Shown here piece after piece: positions 41,106 through 48,640 of a stretch of DNA of 64,000 bases. Below the pieces are notes generated by a model. That model did not search any database. It saw only the letters and a list, made by a program, of their open reading frames with translations, and was not told the DNA's origin. Source of the stretch: Micromonospora antibiotica (GTDB lineage Bacteria > Actinomycetota > Actinomycetes > Mycobacteriales > Micromonosporaceae); assembly GCF_017599305.1 (NCBI RefSeq), contig NZ_JAGFWR010000030.1, positions 1 through 64,000 of the forward strand, in the 5' to 3' direction. The position numbers were made by a program, and so were the translations under genes. Each line of letters starts with the position of its first letter. Position 1 is the first letter of the stretch.

Positions 41106-41288
41106 GTGAGCACCGAGGATCTGGCCGGCGGCGGTGTGCCCGGCGATGACGACCGCGCGGTCGACCTCAGCGACGACTTCGTGGTGCTGCCTGAGCAGAC
41201 CGCCGACGACACCGACTTCGGGTGGGGTGAGCGCCGGGGCGGCAACGACGACTGGTTGCTCGCCGAGCGCCCCCCACACTGGAGTTGA
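41106..41288 (+). CDS. small acidic conserved protein, 60 aa
   Basis: 60 residues, strongly acidic, ending FGWGERRGGNDDWLLAERPPHWS. The terminal DDWLLAERPPHW motif recurs at the C-terminus of small hypothetical proteins in many actinobacteria (memory), which supports a real gene. There is no ribosome site; GTG 41106 with the upstream TAACCT suggests a leaderless transcript. An in-frame TTG at 41097 is possible. Function unknown. Confidence 0.72.
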   Translation: MSTEDLAGGGVPGDDDRAVDLSDDFVVLPEQTADDTDFGWGERRGGNDDWLLAERPPHWS

Positions 41289-41388
41289 CCATCGTCGGCC
41301 GCCGGTAGGCCGCAACATCCACTCCAGGGTGGCGACAATGCGGTTCCGGATGGGCGCGACAGCACTGTCTCGGCCCGCAGTCTGGCGG

Positions 41389-41445
41389 TCAGGCGGTGTG
41401 GTCGACGACGACCTTGCCGAAGACCTCGCCGCAGGAGTGGATCAT
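41389..41445 (-). pseudogene. 3' remnant of a zinc-binding quinone oxidoreductase gene
   Basis: The minus strand encodes MIHSCGEVFGKVVVDHTA and a stop, closely resembling the C-terminus of NAD(P)H:quinone reductase/zinc-type alcohol dehydrogenases (..EAGEVFGKVVV..). Nearly every third position is G or C. Nothing of the upstream enzyme is present: the frame runs out of phase into the RcpC-like gene. It looks like the stump of a gene cut by a deletion. The ATG overlaps the stop of the RcpC-like gene (ATGA). Confidence 0.5.
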
Positions 41446-42182
41446 CCTCGGATGACGACGCTGAAGCGGCTCCCTTCCGGCTGACCGACGGACCGTTGCG
41501 CCTGATCGGGGCGTACGGCCAGGTAGAGCGCAGACGAGCCGTCCCCGGCCCCGGCACCCACCACGTCGAGGACCAGGGCGTCGGCCGCCAGCAGAACAGG
41601 TGCTCCAGCGCTGCGTCCGGCCGGCAGCACGAGCAGGTCGACCCGTGCACCGGGGCGCAGGACCGCGAGGGCGGCCGGTTCGGCCAGGCGGACGGGCACT
41701 CCCACGAAGCCGCTCGGCAGTGGTACGGCAGCCGGGGTGCCTCCCTCGGCGGGCCTTCCGGTCTCCTGCGTACCGGACCGGGGGTCGCCCACCCCGTCGG
41801 TGACGCCGGCTCCGCTGACGCCCGGTCGTACCGTCCGATGGTGCGGCTGGCCGGACTGGCCGCCGACGGCGGGACCGGCCACGGTCGGTGGGTCCGGACA
41901 TCCCGCCGCGTCGAATGTGCCGGCGGGAGGTCTGGCCGCGCTGGGCCTGCCGGTGGCGGGATCTGTGGCACGGGGCCTCCCCATGGAAGGTCCCGCCGGG
42001 CCGAGGGCGACGGCAGGTGGCGGGGCACCGGTGGAACAGCCAGCCGGGGTGTCCATGACGATCACCGCCAGCCCCAGCAGGACCGCCACCAAGGCCGCCC
42101 GCAACATGGTCCCCCCACCGGGGCGACGCGGCCAGCGGAATGCTCGCAGCGAGCCTTCTCCATCGACCCCACCGGCCACCAT
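41442..42182 (-). CDS. RcpC/CpaB-like SAF-domain protein
   Basis: 246 residues from ATG 42182 (AGAGGG 6 nt upstream). A basic N-terminus (RWPRRPGGG) and one membrane helix (about 27-45) lead to a Pro/Gly/Thr-rich linker (50-130). The C-terminal domain (about 140-246) has VGVPVRLAEPAALAVLRPGARVDLLVLPAG, then ADALVLDVV and LYLAVRPDQAQRSVG, the pattern of RcpC/CpaB-type domains of Flp pilus systems and related actinobacterial proteins. No tad/flp genes are nearby, so a role in pilus assembly is not implied. Confidence 0.8.
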   Translation of the reverse strand: MVAGGVDGEGSLRAFRWPRRPGGGTMLRAALVAVLLGLAVIVMDTPAGCSTGAPPPAVALGPAGPSMGRPRATDPATGRPSAARPPAGTFDAAGCPDPPTVAGPAVGGQSGQPHHRTVRPGVSGAGVTDGVGDPRSGTQETGRPAEGGTPAAVPLPSGFVGVPVRLAEPAALAVLRPGARVDLLVLPAGRSAGAPVLLAADALVLDVVGAGAGDGSSALYLAVRPDQAQRSVGQPEGSRFSVVIRG

Positions 42183-42374
42183 GCAACACCCTCTGCCGCT
42201 CACCGGATGCCCTGGCGGCACCCCCCGGCCCAGCAGGCTATGTCCCACCCACCCAAACCCCACGCCCCCTCACCCACACCCTGTGGACAACACCCCACCT
42301 GTGGAAAACCCCCACCCCTACCCCGTCCCCACCCCCACCCCCACCCCGTCCCCGCCCACCCACCCACAAGTGGC

Positions 42375-42463
42375 GTGATCAAGAGGTTTGCGTCAAATAC
42401 CGCGATCAACTTGACGCAAAGCTCTTGATCACGGGGGCGGCGTGACGCAAACCTCTTGATCAC
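42375..42463. repeat. REP-like inverted repeat element, three copies
   Basis: A 20-bp unit, TGATCAAGAGGTTTGCGTCA, occurs forward at about 42376-42395, inverted with one mismatch at about 42411-42432, and inverted again at about 42442-42463. The first two copies can form a cruciform or hairpin. It lies between the convergent ends of nothing known and just 3' of the ruc gene, resembling interspersed palindromic elements I associate with Micromonospora genomes. Confidence 0.75.
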
Positions 42464-42530
42464 GGGGGTGGGAGGGGGCAGTGGGGAGGGGGAGCGGTTG
42501 GGGAGGGGCGGTGGGGGAGGGGGTCAGGAG
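42464..42530 (+). other. G-run tract with G-quadruplex potential
   Basis: At least eight runs of three to five G residues separated by 1-7 nt lie on the plus strand, reaching into the last codons of the ruc gene. A mirror C-run tract (about 42296-42358) lies on the other side of the REP-like repeats. Confidence 0.6.
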
Positions 42531-42901
42531 GTCGTGGTGGTGGGGGCGGGCTTGGTGGAACTGGTCGAGCCCGAGGGGCCGGAGGTGGTGGACGAGGAGG
42601 ACGAGTTGGGGGTCGAGGAACCGCCCGAGGTCGACGACGAGCCGGAGCCCGAGGAGTCGCCACCGGAAGAGGTGCCCTCCGACTTCGCCGGCTTCGTCGT
42701 GCCGCCCTTGCCCTCGGTGCCCGCCGCCCGGGAGTCGGTGCGGTAGAAGCCGGAGCCCTTGAACACGACACCGACCGAGTTGAAGACCTTGCGCAGCCGC
42801 CCCTCGCACGCGGGGCACTCGGTCAGCGGCTCGTCGGAGAACGACTGCACCGCCTCGAGCTGGTGGCCGCACGCGGTGCAGGCGTACTGGTACGTGGGCA
42901 C
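42524..42901 (-). CDS. ruc: Ruc-type FmdB-family zinc-ribbon protein, redox-regulated chaperone homologue
   Basis: 125 residues. The FmdB zinc ribbon has four cysteines (Cys8, Cys11, Cys29, Cys32: YACTACGHQLEAVQSF and ECPACEGRL), followed by KVFNSVGVVFKGSGFYRTD and a disordered Ser/Thr-rich tail (about 55-125). This is the layout of M. tuberculosis Rv0991c (Ruc), described, as I recall, as a chaperone that activates when its zinc cysteines oxidise. GTG 42901 has GGAGG directly upstream; the longer frame would cover the CIRCE operator at 42929-42955. The neighbouring 5-formyl-THF cyclo-ligase and galU match the mycobacterial order. Heat and HrcA control is predicted. Confidence 0.85.
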   Translation of the reverse strand: MPTYQYACTACGHQLEAVQSFSDEPLTECPACEGRLRKVFNSVGVVFKGSGFYRTDSRAAGTEGKGGTTKPAKSEGTSSGGDSSGSGSSSTSGGSSTPNSSSSSTTSGPSGSTSSTKPAPTTTTS

Positions 42902-42928
42902 GTTCTCCTCCGGATCTGGTTCAGCCGA

Positions 42929-42955
42929 TTGGCACTCGACGTATTCGAGTGCCAA
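42929..42955. promoter_or_regulatory. CIRCE-like operator (HrcA site) upstream of ruc
   Basis: TTGGCACTC-N9-GAGTGCCAA, a perfect 9-bp inverted repeat with the exact 9-nt CIRCE spacer. It differs from the consensus TTAGCACTC-N9-GAGTGCTAA by one symmetric substitution per arm. It lies 27 nt before the ruc start codon. Confidence 0.85.
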
Positions 42956-43086
42956 TGGTGCGTCATCGGACCCGGGTTCGTCCAGCGGACGTGATCGTCA
43001 CCCACCCGCCGGGAGGTCCGGACCAGCGGGGAGCAGGCGCGAACCGGACCTCGGCGAGCCGGTTCCGCACCCCACCACCGGCGAAG

Positions 43087-43272
43087 TCCGACGTCGTCAC
43101 TGCACCGCGCCACCACTGAGCCCGACGCCGTCAGCCGCCGGCAGAGCCCGACGCCGTCAGCCGCCGGCAGAGTCCGACGTCGTCAGCCGCCGGCAGAGCC
43201 CGACGCCGTCAGCCGAAGCGGGGCCCGACGCCGTCAGCCGACCGCAGCATCAGCTGGGCCCGACGCCGTCAG
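43087..43272. repeat. 26-bp minisatellite downstream of and reaching into the 5-FCL gene
   Basis: Seven copies of a core CCCGACGCCGTCAG (or TCCGACGTCGTCA variants) begin at 43087, 43121, 43147, 43173, 43199, 43224 and 43259. Four successive intervals are 26, 26, 26 and 25 bp. The last copy lies inside the 3' end of the cyclo-ligase gene. There are no variable spacers, so it is not a CRISPR array. Confidence 0.8.
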
Positions 43273-43899
43273 CGGAATCCCGTCCAGGGTGAGCAGGCGC
43301 AGACCTTCCGACGGGGTGAGGGCCGCCCGCACCGGCCGGTCGTGCGGCTGGGCGGGCAGCGCCGGGAGCAGTTCACCGTCGTGCAGCAGCGCCACGGTCA
43401 TGGTGGCCGCCGGTACCCGGGCCAGCGCCCGGTCGTAGGAGCCGCCGCCCCGGCCCAGCCGTATGCCGTGCCGGTCCACCGCCAGGGCGGGCACCACCAC
43501 CAGGGATGCTCCGACGATCGCCGTCCGGCCCCGCCGGGGTCCGTCCGGCTCGCGCATCCCCCGGCCGGCGGCGACCAGGGTGCCCGGTCCGGCGTACGGG
43601 CCCCAGTCCAGGTCGAGGTCGTCGCACAGCACCGGCAGCAGCAGCTCCGCCCCGGCCGGCAGCGCGGCCCGGAGCACCTCGGGCAGGTCGGGGCCGCCCG
43701 GCTCGGAGCCGACCGGCACGTACCCGGTCATCGTGGCCGGCCGCAGGCGGCGTACCAGCGCGGTCAGTTCGGCCTGGACGCGCGTCGCGGCGGCGGCCCG
43801 GTGGGCTGCGGTGAGCGCCCGGCGGCGGGCGAGCAGCGCGGCGCGTGTCTCGCGTTTGGCCGCGTGGAGGGCTTCCGCTTCATCAGAAAAATCGGGCAC
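43234..43899 (-). CDS. 5-formyltetrahydrofolate cyclo-ligase
   Basis: 221 residues. The enzyme converts 5-formyl-THF to 5,10-methenyl-THF with ATP. Motifs are KRETRAALLARRRAL near the N-terminus (about 14-28), GYVPVGSEPGGPDL (about 53-66), and RHGIRLGRGGGSYDRALA (about 145-162), the ATP/Mg loop. The C-terminal HDRPV block follows. GTG 43899 has AGGAG 7 nt upstream. The last codons lie inside a tandem repeat, so the tail SGPADAAVG is repeat-derived. It is divergent from the GGDEF gene; in mycobacteria the next gene is galU, so the GGDEF gene is an insertion. Confidence 0.92.
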   Translation of the reverse strand: MPDFSDEAEALHAAKRETRAALLARRRALTAAHRAAAATRVQAELTALVRRLRPATMTGYVPVGSEPGGPDLPEVLRAALPAGAELLLPVLCDDLDLDWGPYAGPGTLVAAGRGMREPDGPRRGRTAIVGASLVVVPALAVDRHGIRLGRGGGSYDRALARVPAATMTVALLHDGELLPALPAQPHDRPVRAALTPSEGLRLLTLDGIPLTASGPADAAVG

Positions 43900-43984
43900 G
43901 CAACACTCCTGACGCAACGCTGTCAATGTGGTCGCTCTGTGTCAGCATCGCAGGAACGGGCCTGGAACTTCCGGGGGGACAGCG

Positions 43985-46291
43985 TTGACGCTACGCGGGC
44001 GGTTGACGGCGGCCTTCCTCACGGTGGTGCTCGGTCCGGTGCTGCTCGGCGCGGTCTTGGTCGGCACCACCCTGTCGACGGTGGACCGCACCCGGTCCAC
44101 CGAACGGCTCGGCCTGGCCGCGTCCGCCGTGCGTACCTCGATCGACGCGTTGTGCCAGCAGTTGCGGGCCGCCGCCGACGCGGTGGCCCTGCGCCCCGAC
44201 CCGGCGACCCGGGCGGGCGCGGCCGGTCAGGTGGTCAGCCGGGGGTTGGCCACCGCCGTGCTGGTCACCGACGTGACCGGCGGCACCACGTACGCCACCC
44301 CGGGTGGGCCGGCGACCCCGTGGCAGGACTGCGCGGGCGTCCGCACCGGCGGACCGGTCCGGGCGCTGAGCGCCCGGGTGGACCTGCGTGACCCGGCGGG
44401 CACGCCGCTCGGCGCGGTGGCCGCCGCCGAGGTGGTCGACCCGGCGTTCGTGGCCCGGCTGGCCGCCGCGACCGGCGTCGCGGTCACCCTCCTCGACGAC
44501 ACCGCCGGCCCCGACCGGATCACCCACACCACCGAGACCCGTCGGGTACGCGACGCGGTGCTCGCCGCCGCCGGCACCCTCGACGGTGACCGGGTCACCG
44601 CGACCCGGGACGGCCGGTACGTGCGGCGGCTCGGGCCGGCCCCGGGGCAGCCGTTGCCGCTGGTCCTTTCCGTGGCCGGGGAGCGACCGTCGGGCCTGCC
44701 GGCGGCACTGGTCGGGGCGGTGCTGCTCGCCGTGGTGGTGGCGGTGCTGACGGCGTGGCGGCTGGCCCGGGTCACCACCCGGCCGTTGGTGGAGTTGGCC
44801 GGTGCGGTGGACCGGGTCGCCCGGGGTGACCTGACCGCCCGGGTGCCGGTGCGCAGCCGGGACGAGATCGGCGGGCTCGCTGCCGCGTTCAACCGGATGA
44901 TCCGGGAGACCGCCGGGTACGTGGCTGCGCTGACCAGCAGCCGGGACCAGTTGCGGGGGCACCTGAGGGTGCTCGGGGACACCCTGGCCAGCACCCACGA
45001 CCTGCAACGCATCCTGCGGGTGATCCTGCACAGCGCGATCGCGGCGACCGGGGCGCGGGCCGGGGCGGTGCTGCTGGTCGACGACGCCGGGGTGCTCGTC
45101 GGGCAGTGCGCGGAAGGGCTGGCCGGGCGTTGCCCGCCGGGCACCGAGCCGGAGGAGTTGCGGGTGCCGGTGGGCACGGGGGTGGTCGGTGCGGTCGCCG
45201 CCACGGGTGAACCGCAGCGGGGCCGGGTCCCGCCGGGCCCGACGCCGACCGGCGAACCGTGGTGCGAGACGTACGTGGCGGTGCCGTTCACCGCACCCGG
45301 TGGGGACGCCGCCGGCCGGGACCCGGCGGTCGGGGTGCTGGTCCTCTACGACCGGTTGGGCGTCGGCGAGTTCGACGACGACGACCTGGCGACCCTGCGG
45401 ACCTTCGCCGGGCACGCGGCGGTGGCGGTGGAGAACGTCCGGGTGCACGAGGAGGCGCAGCGGTTGTCGTTGACCGACCCGCTGACCGGGCTGTGGAACT
45501 ACCGGTACCTGCGTGAGTCGCTGCGCCGTGAGGTGGAACGGGCCAGCCGGTTCGGCCGGATGCTCAGCATCCTCGTCCTCGACCTGGACCGGTTCAAGAC
45601 CGTCAACGACAGTTACGGGCACGCCGCCGGGGACGCCGTGCTCGCCGAGTTCGCCCGCCGGGTCCGGGGCGAGATCCGCGAGGTGGACCTGGCCTTCCGG
45701 CAGGGCGGTGAGGAGTTCGTGGTGCTGCTGCCGGAGACCGACGCCCGGGGCGCGGCGACCGTCGCCGAGCGGTTGGGTGCGGCGGTGCGGGAGGCCCCGG
45801 TCGTGGTCGCCGGCCACGCGGGTGTCCCGACCACGATCGCGGTGTCGGTCTCGATCGGCATCGCCGTCTATCCCGACCACGCCTGCACCGGCGCGGAGGT
45901 GCTGGACGCCGCCGACGAGGCGTTGTACGCGGCCAAGGGCGCCGGCCGTGACGGCTACCGGGTGGCGACGGCGCGGCCCCGACCGACGCCGGCAGCCGAC
46001 GGTGCGGTCGAGGAGATCGCCGTACCGGCGGGGGCGACCAGCCCGGACGACGGCCTGCCCCGGGCCGGTCCACCCGTCGGGCCGACCAGCGCCACCCGGC
46101 CACCCGCCCACCGGCCGCCCACCGACCGGGTAGCCGGCGACGACCTGCCGACCGACGGGTCGATCGACCTACCTGCCGACGGGTCGACCGGTGGGCCGGC
46201 CGGTCGGCACGCCGTCGGTGCTCCCGGTGTGACGCAGCCGGGCGGCGCGTCTTCCGGTCCTCACCCGCCGCGGCAGAGCCGTGGCCGATAG
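43985..46291 (+). CDS. membrane diguanylate cyclase: sensor-HAMP-GAF-GGDEF
   Basis: 768 residues from TTG 43985 (GGGGGGAC upstream). TM1 (8-30), an outer sensor domain (about 32-235), TM2 (about 238-258), HAMP (about 259-312), GAF (about 345-495), GGDEF (about 505-660) and a Pro/Thr-rich tail. The active-site loop is GGEEF (574-578), a functional variant, and RxxD (Arg565-Asp568) five residues upstream forms the inhibitory I-site, so the enzyme should make c-di-GMP and be product-inhibited. No EAL domain is present. It sits between 5-FCL and galU, which are usually adjacent. A DGC here could act on development or envelope sugar supply (inference). Confidence 0.93.
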   Translation: MTLRGRLTAAFLTVVLGPVLLGAVLVGTTLSTVDRTRSTERLGLAASAVRTSIDALCQQLRAAADAVALRPDPATRAGAAGQVVSRGLATAVLVTDVTGGTTYATPGGPATPWQDCAGVRTGGPVRALSARVDLRDPAGTPLGAVAAAEVVDPAFVARLAAATGVAVTLLDDTAGPDRITHTTETRRVRDAVLAAAGTLDGDRVTATRDGRYVRRLGPAPGQPLPLVLSVAGERPSGLPAALVGAVLLAVVVAVLTAWRLARVTTRPLVELAGAVDRVARGDLTARVPVRSRDEIGGLAAAFNRMIRETAGYVAALTSSRDQLRGHLRVLGDTLASTHDLQRILRVILHSAIAATGARAGAVLLVDDAGVLVGQCAEGLAGRCPPGTEPEELRVPVGTGVVGAVAATGEPQRGRVPPGPTPTGEPWCETYVAVPFTAPGGDAAGRDPAVGVLVLYDRLGVGEFDDDDLATLRTFAGHAAVAVENVRVHEEAQRLSLTDPLTGLWNYRYLRESLRREVERASRFGRMLSILVLDLDRFKTVNDSYGHAAGDAVLAEFARRVRGEIREVDLAFRQGGEEFVVLLPETDARGAATVAERLGAAVREAPVVVAGHAGVPTTIAVSVSIGIAVYPDHACTGAEVLDAADEALYAAKGAGRDGYRVATARPRPTPAADGAVEEIAVPAGATSPDDGLPRAGPPVGPTSATRPPAHRPPTDRVAGDDLPTDGSIDLPADGSTGGPAGRHAVGAPGVTQPGGASSGPHPPRQSRGR

Positions 46292-46294
46292 TCT
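46289..46294 (+). promoter_or_regulatory. -10-like hexamer of galU
   Basis: TAGTCT 6 nt before ATG 46301, overlapping the stop codon of the GGDEF gene. Confidence 0.5.
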
Positions 46295-46300
46295 CGCGGC

Positions 46301-47302
46301 ATGTCGGAGCACTCAGCGAACCCCTCAACGACCGCCGCGACCGGTCGCGCCCGCGCGGTCAAGGCCGTGATCCCGGCCGCCGGCCTGGCCACCCGGTTCC
46401 TGCCGGCCACGAAGGCGGTGCCCAAGGAGCTGCTACCGGTGATCGACCGACCGGTGCTCCAGTACATCGTCGAGGAAGCCGCCCAGGCCGGCATCGGTGA
46501 CGTGCTGCTGATCACCGGCCGCGGCAAGACGTCGATGGTGGACCACTTCGACCGTCGCCCCGACCTGGAGGCCCGGCTGGAGGCCAAGGGCGACGCCGAG
46601 CGGCTCGCCGCGGTCAAGCGCCCCAGCGAGCTGGCCGAGATCTACACCTGCCGGCAGCCGGAGCAGCTCGGCCTCGGCCACGCCGTCGGGTACGCCGAGT
46701 CGCACGTCGGCGACCAGCCCTTCGCGGTGCTCCTCGGCGACGAGTTCGTCAAGCCGTCGGAGCCGCTGCTGCCGGCCATGTTGGAGCTCCAGGCCCGTAC
46801 CGGCGGGGTGGTGCTGGCGTTCTTCGAGGTCGACCCGGCCGAGACCAAGCGGTACGGCATCGCCTCGGTCGAACCGGCCGAGGCGGAGCTGACCGACATC
46901 GGCGAGGTCGTCCGGGTCACCGGCATGGTGGAGAAGCCCCAGCCGGAGGACGCCCCGAGCAACCTGGCCGTCCTCGGCCGGTACGTCCTGCCGGGGCGGA
47001 TCTTCGACGCGATCCGGCGTACCGAACCGGGCAGCGGCGGGGAGATCCAGCTGACCGACGCGATGGAACTGCTGCGCAGCGAGGGGGTGCCGGTGCACGC
47101 GATCGTCTACCGGGGCACCCGCTACGACACCGGCATGCCGCTGGGCTACCTCCAGACAGTCGTGCAGATCGCCGTCGAGCGGGAGGACCTCGGCGCCGAG
47201 TTCCGCGCCTGGCTGACCGGGTTCGTCAACAACGGCGACGAGACGGTCACCGCGGCGATCATCAACGGGGTACGCGACACGGCGGGCGGCTCCGGTACAT
47301 GA
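46301..47302 (+). CDS. galU: UTP--glucose-1-phosphate uridylyltransferase
   Basis: 333 residues. GalU makes UDP-glucose for cell-wall glycans and trehalose/glycogen-type pathways. It carries VIPAAGLATRFLPATKAVPKELLPV (nucleotide-binding, about 23-47), LGDEFVK (about 145) and VEKP (about 210), with the Lys and Asp residues of the family. A leaderless-type promoter overlaps the end of the GGDEF gene. The ATG of the following glp gene overlaps its stop (ATGA), so galU-glp are coupled. Confidence 0.96.
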   Translation: MSEHSANPSTTAATGRARAVKAVIPAAGLATRFLPATKAVPKELLPVIDRPVLQYIVEEAAQAGIGDVLLITGRGKTSMVDHFDRRPDLEARLEAKGDAERLAAVKRPSELAEIYTCRQPEQLGLGHAVGYAESHVGDQPFAVLLGDEFVKPSEPLLPAMLELQARTGGVVLAFFEVDPAETKRYGIASVEPAEAELTDIGEVVRVTGMVEKPQPEDAPSNLAVLGRYVLPGRIFDAIRRTEPGSGGEIQLTDAMELLRSEGVPVHAIVYRGTRYDTGMPLGYLQTVVQIAVEREDLGAEFRAWLTGFVNNGDETVTAAIINGVRDTAGGSGT

Positions 47303-48591
47303 CCTCGACGGCCGACGCCGAGGCGGCCGCGAACGAGTTGACGCCGCTCGCCGACTACCTGGGCAGCGTGCTGCGCAGGTTGCGCGCGCTGCCCCCGCTC
47401 GACCTCGACCTCACCCAGGCGTACGGCAACGTCCTCGCCTCGGACGTCGTCGCCCCGCACTCGTTCCCCGCCTTCGACCAGGCGGCGGTGGACGGGTACG
47501 CCGCGCGCTGGGAGGACCTCGTCGGTTACGGCCCGATCCCCACGCAGGGACCGGGCCGGGCGGTGCGGCTCAACGTGGTCGGCGACCTGGGCGCGGCGAG
47601 TTGGCGGCCGGTCCGGCTGACCCCCGGCTCGTGTTTCTCGGTGGCGGCCGGTGCGCCGATGCCGATCGCCGCCGACGTGGTGGTGCCGGTGGAGTGGACC
47701 GACCAGGGCATGGCGGCGGTGGAGATCTTCCGTACCCCCAAGCGGGGGTACGGTGTCCGTCGTGCCGGTGAGGAGTTGCCCGCCGGTACCGTCCTCGCCC
47801 GCGCCGGCACGTACGTCGCCCCGGCGTTGGTGGCCGTGTTCGCCGCCACCGGCATCGGACACGTGGTGGTCCGGCCCAGCCCCCGGGTGGTGATCGTGGC
47901 CACCGGCGACGAACTCGTCGACGTGGGCCGGGGCAGCCAGCCCGGTCAGGTGGTGGACGCCAACTCGCACGCGTTGACCGCCGCCGCCGCCGAGGTGGGC
48001 GCGTTGGCGTACCGGGTGGGGATCTGCGACGACGACCCGGAGGGGCTGCGTGGCCTCCTGGAGGACCAGACCCTGCGGGCCGATCTGATCATCACCACCG
48101 GCGGCACCGGCACCGGCCCCGGTGACATGGTCCGGCGGATCCTGTCCCGACGGGAGGGCGGCCGGGCCGGGCCGGTGACGTTCACCGATGTGGCGCTGTA
48201 CCCCGGCACGGCCCTCGGGTTCGGTACCGTCGGGGCCGAGGAGGTGCCGGTGGTCTGTCTTCCCGGTGAGCCCGGTGCGGCGTTGATCGGCTTCGAGGTG
48301 CTGGCCCGGCCGGCGATCCAGCTGCTGGCCGGTGCGGAGCCGGTGTTCCGGCCGAGCGTACGGGCGCACCTGTTGGAGACCATCTCGTCGCCCGGTGGGC
48401 TGCGCGAGTTCCGGCCGGCGCACGTGGCCGAGCGGCGCGGCGGGGGCTACACCGTGCAGCCGCTCAGCGGTGGGCCGTACACCCTCTCCGGGTTGGCCGA
48501 GGCGAACGGCCTGATGGTGCTCGGTGAGCGGGTGACCACTGCGGCGGCCGGCTCCACGGTGGACGTGTTGTTGCTGGACCGACGGCGGTGA
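47299..48591 (+). CDS. glp: MoeA/gephyrin-like molybdotransferase, Glp type
   Basis: 430 residues with the four-domain MoeA layout: AYGNVLASDVVAPHSFPAFDQAAVDGYA (about 35-62), the MoCF/MogA-like domain with VVIVATGDELVD (about 195-206) and TTGGTGTGPGDM (about 271-282), then LPGEPGAAL and a C-terminal beta domain. MoeA inserts molybdenum into molybdopterin. In Corynebacteriales the copy next to GlpR (called Glp) has been shown to act in cell division with FtsZ and GlpR; the conserved order galU-glp-rimJ-glpR here points to that role. Whether it still makes molybdenum cofactor cannot be read from sequence. Confidence 0.88.
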   Translation: MTSTADAEAAANELTPLADYLGSVLRRLRALPPLDLDLTQAYGNVLASDVVAPHSFPAFDQAAVDGYAARWEDLVGYGPIPTQGPGRAVRLNVVGDLGAASWRPVRLTPGSCFSVAAGAPMPIAADVVVPVEWTDQGMAAVEIFRTPKRGYGVRRAGEELPAGTVLARAGTYVAPALVAVFAATGIGHVVVRPSPRVVIVATGDELVDVGRGSQPGQVVDANSHALTAAAAEVGALAYRVGICDDDPEGLRGLLEDQTLRADLIITTGGTGTGPGDMVRRILSRREGGRAGPVTFTDVALYPGTALGFGTVGAEEVPVVCLPGEPGAALIGFEVLARPAIQLLAGAEPVFRPSVRAHLLETISSPGGLREFRPAHVAERRGGGYTVQPLSGGPYTLSGLAEANGLMVLGERVTTAAAGSTVDVLLLDRRR

Positions 48592-48640
48592 GCCGGCGCG
48601 GGTCGGCCGTCGCCCCGGGCGTGGACGGGAGGTCGGCGCG

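Noticed and set aside
43087-43272. Regularly spaced repeats considered as a CRISPR array
   Set aside because: The units are 25-26 bp with no unique spacers, the last copy is inside a coding sequence, and no cas gene is present.
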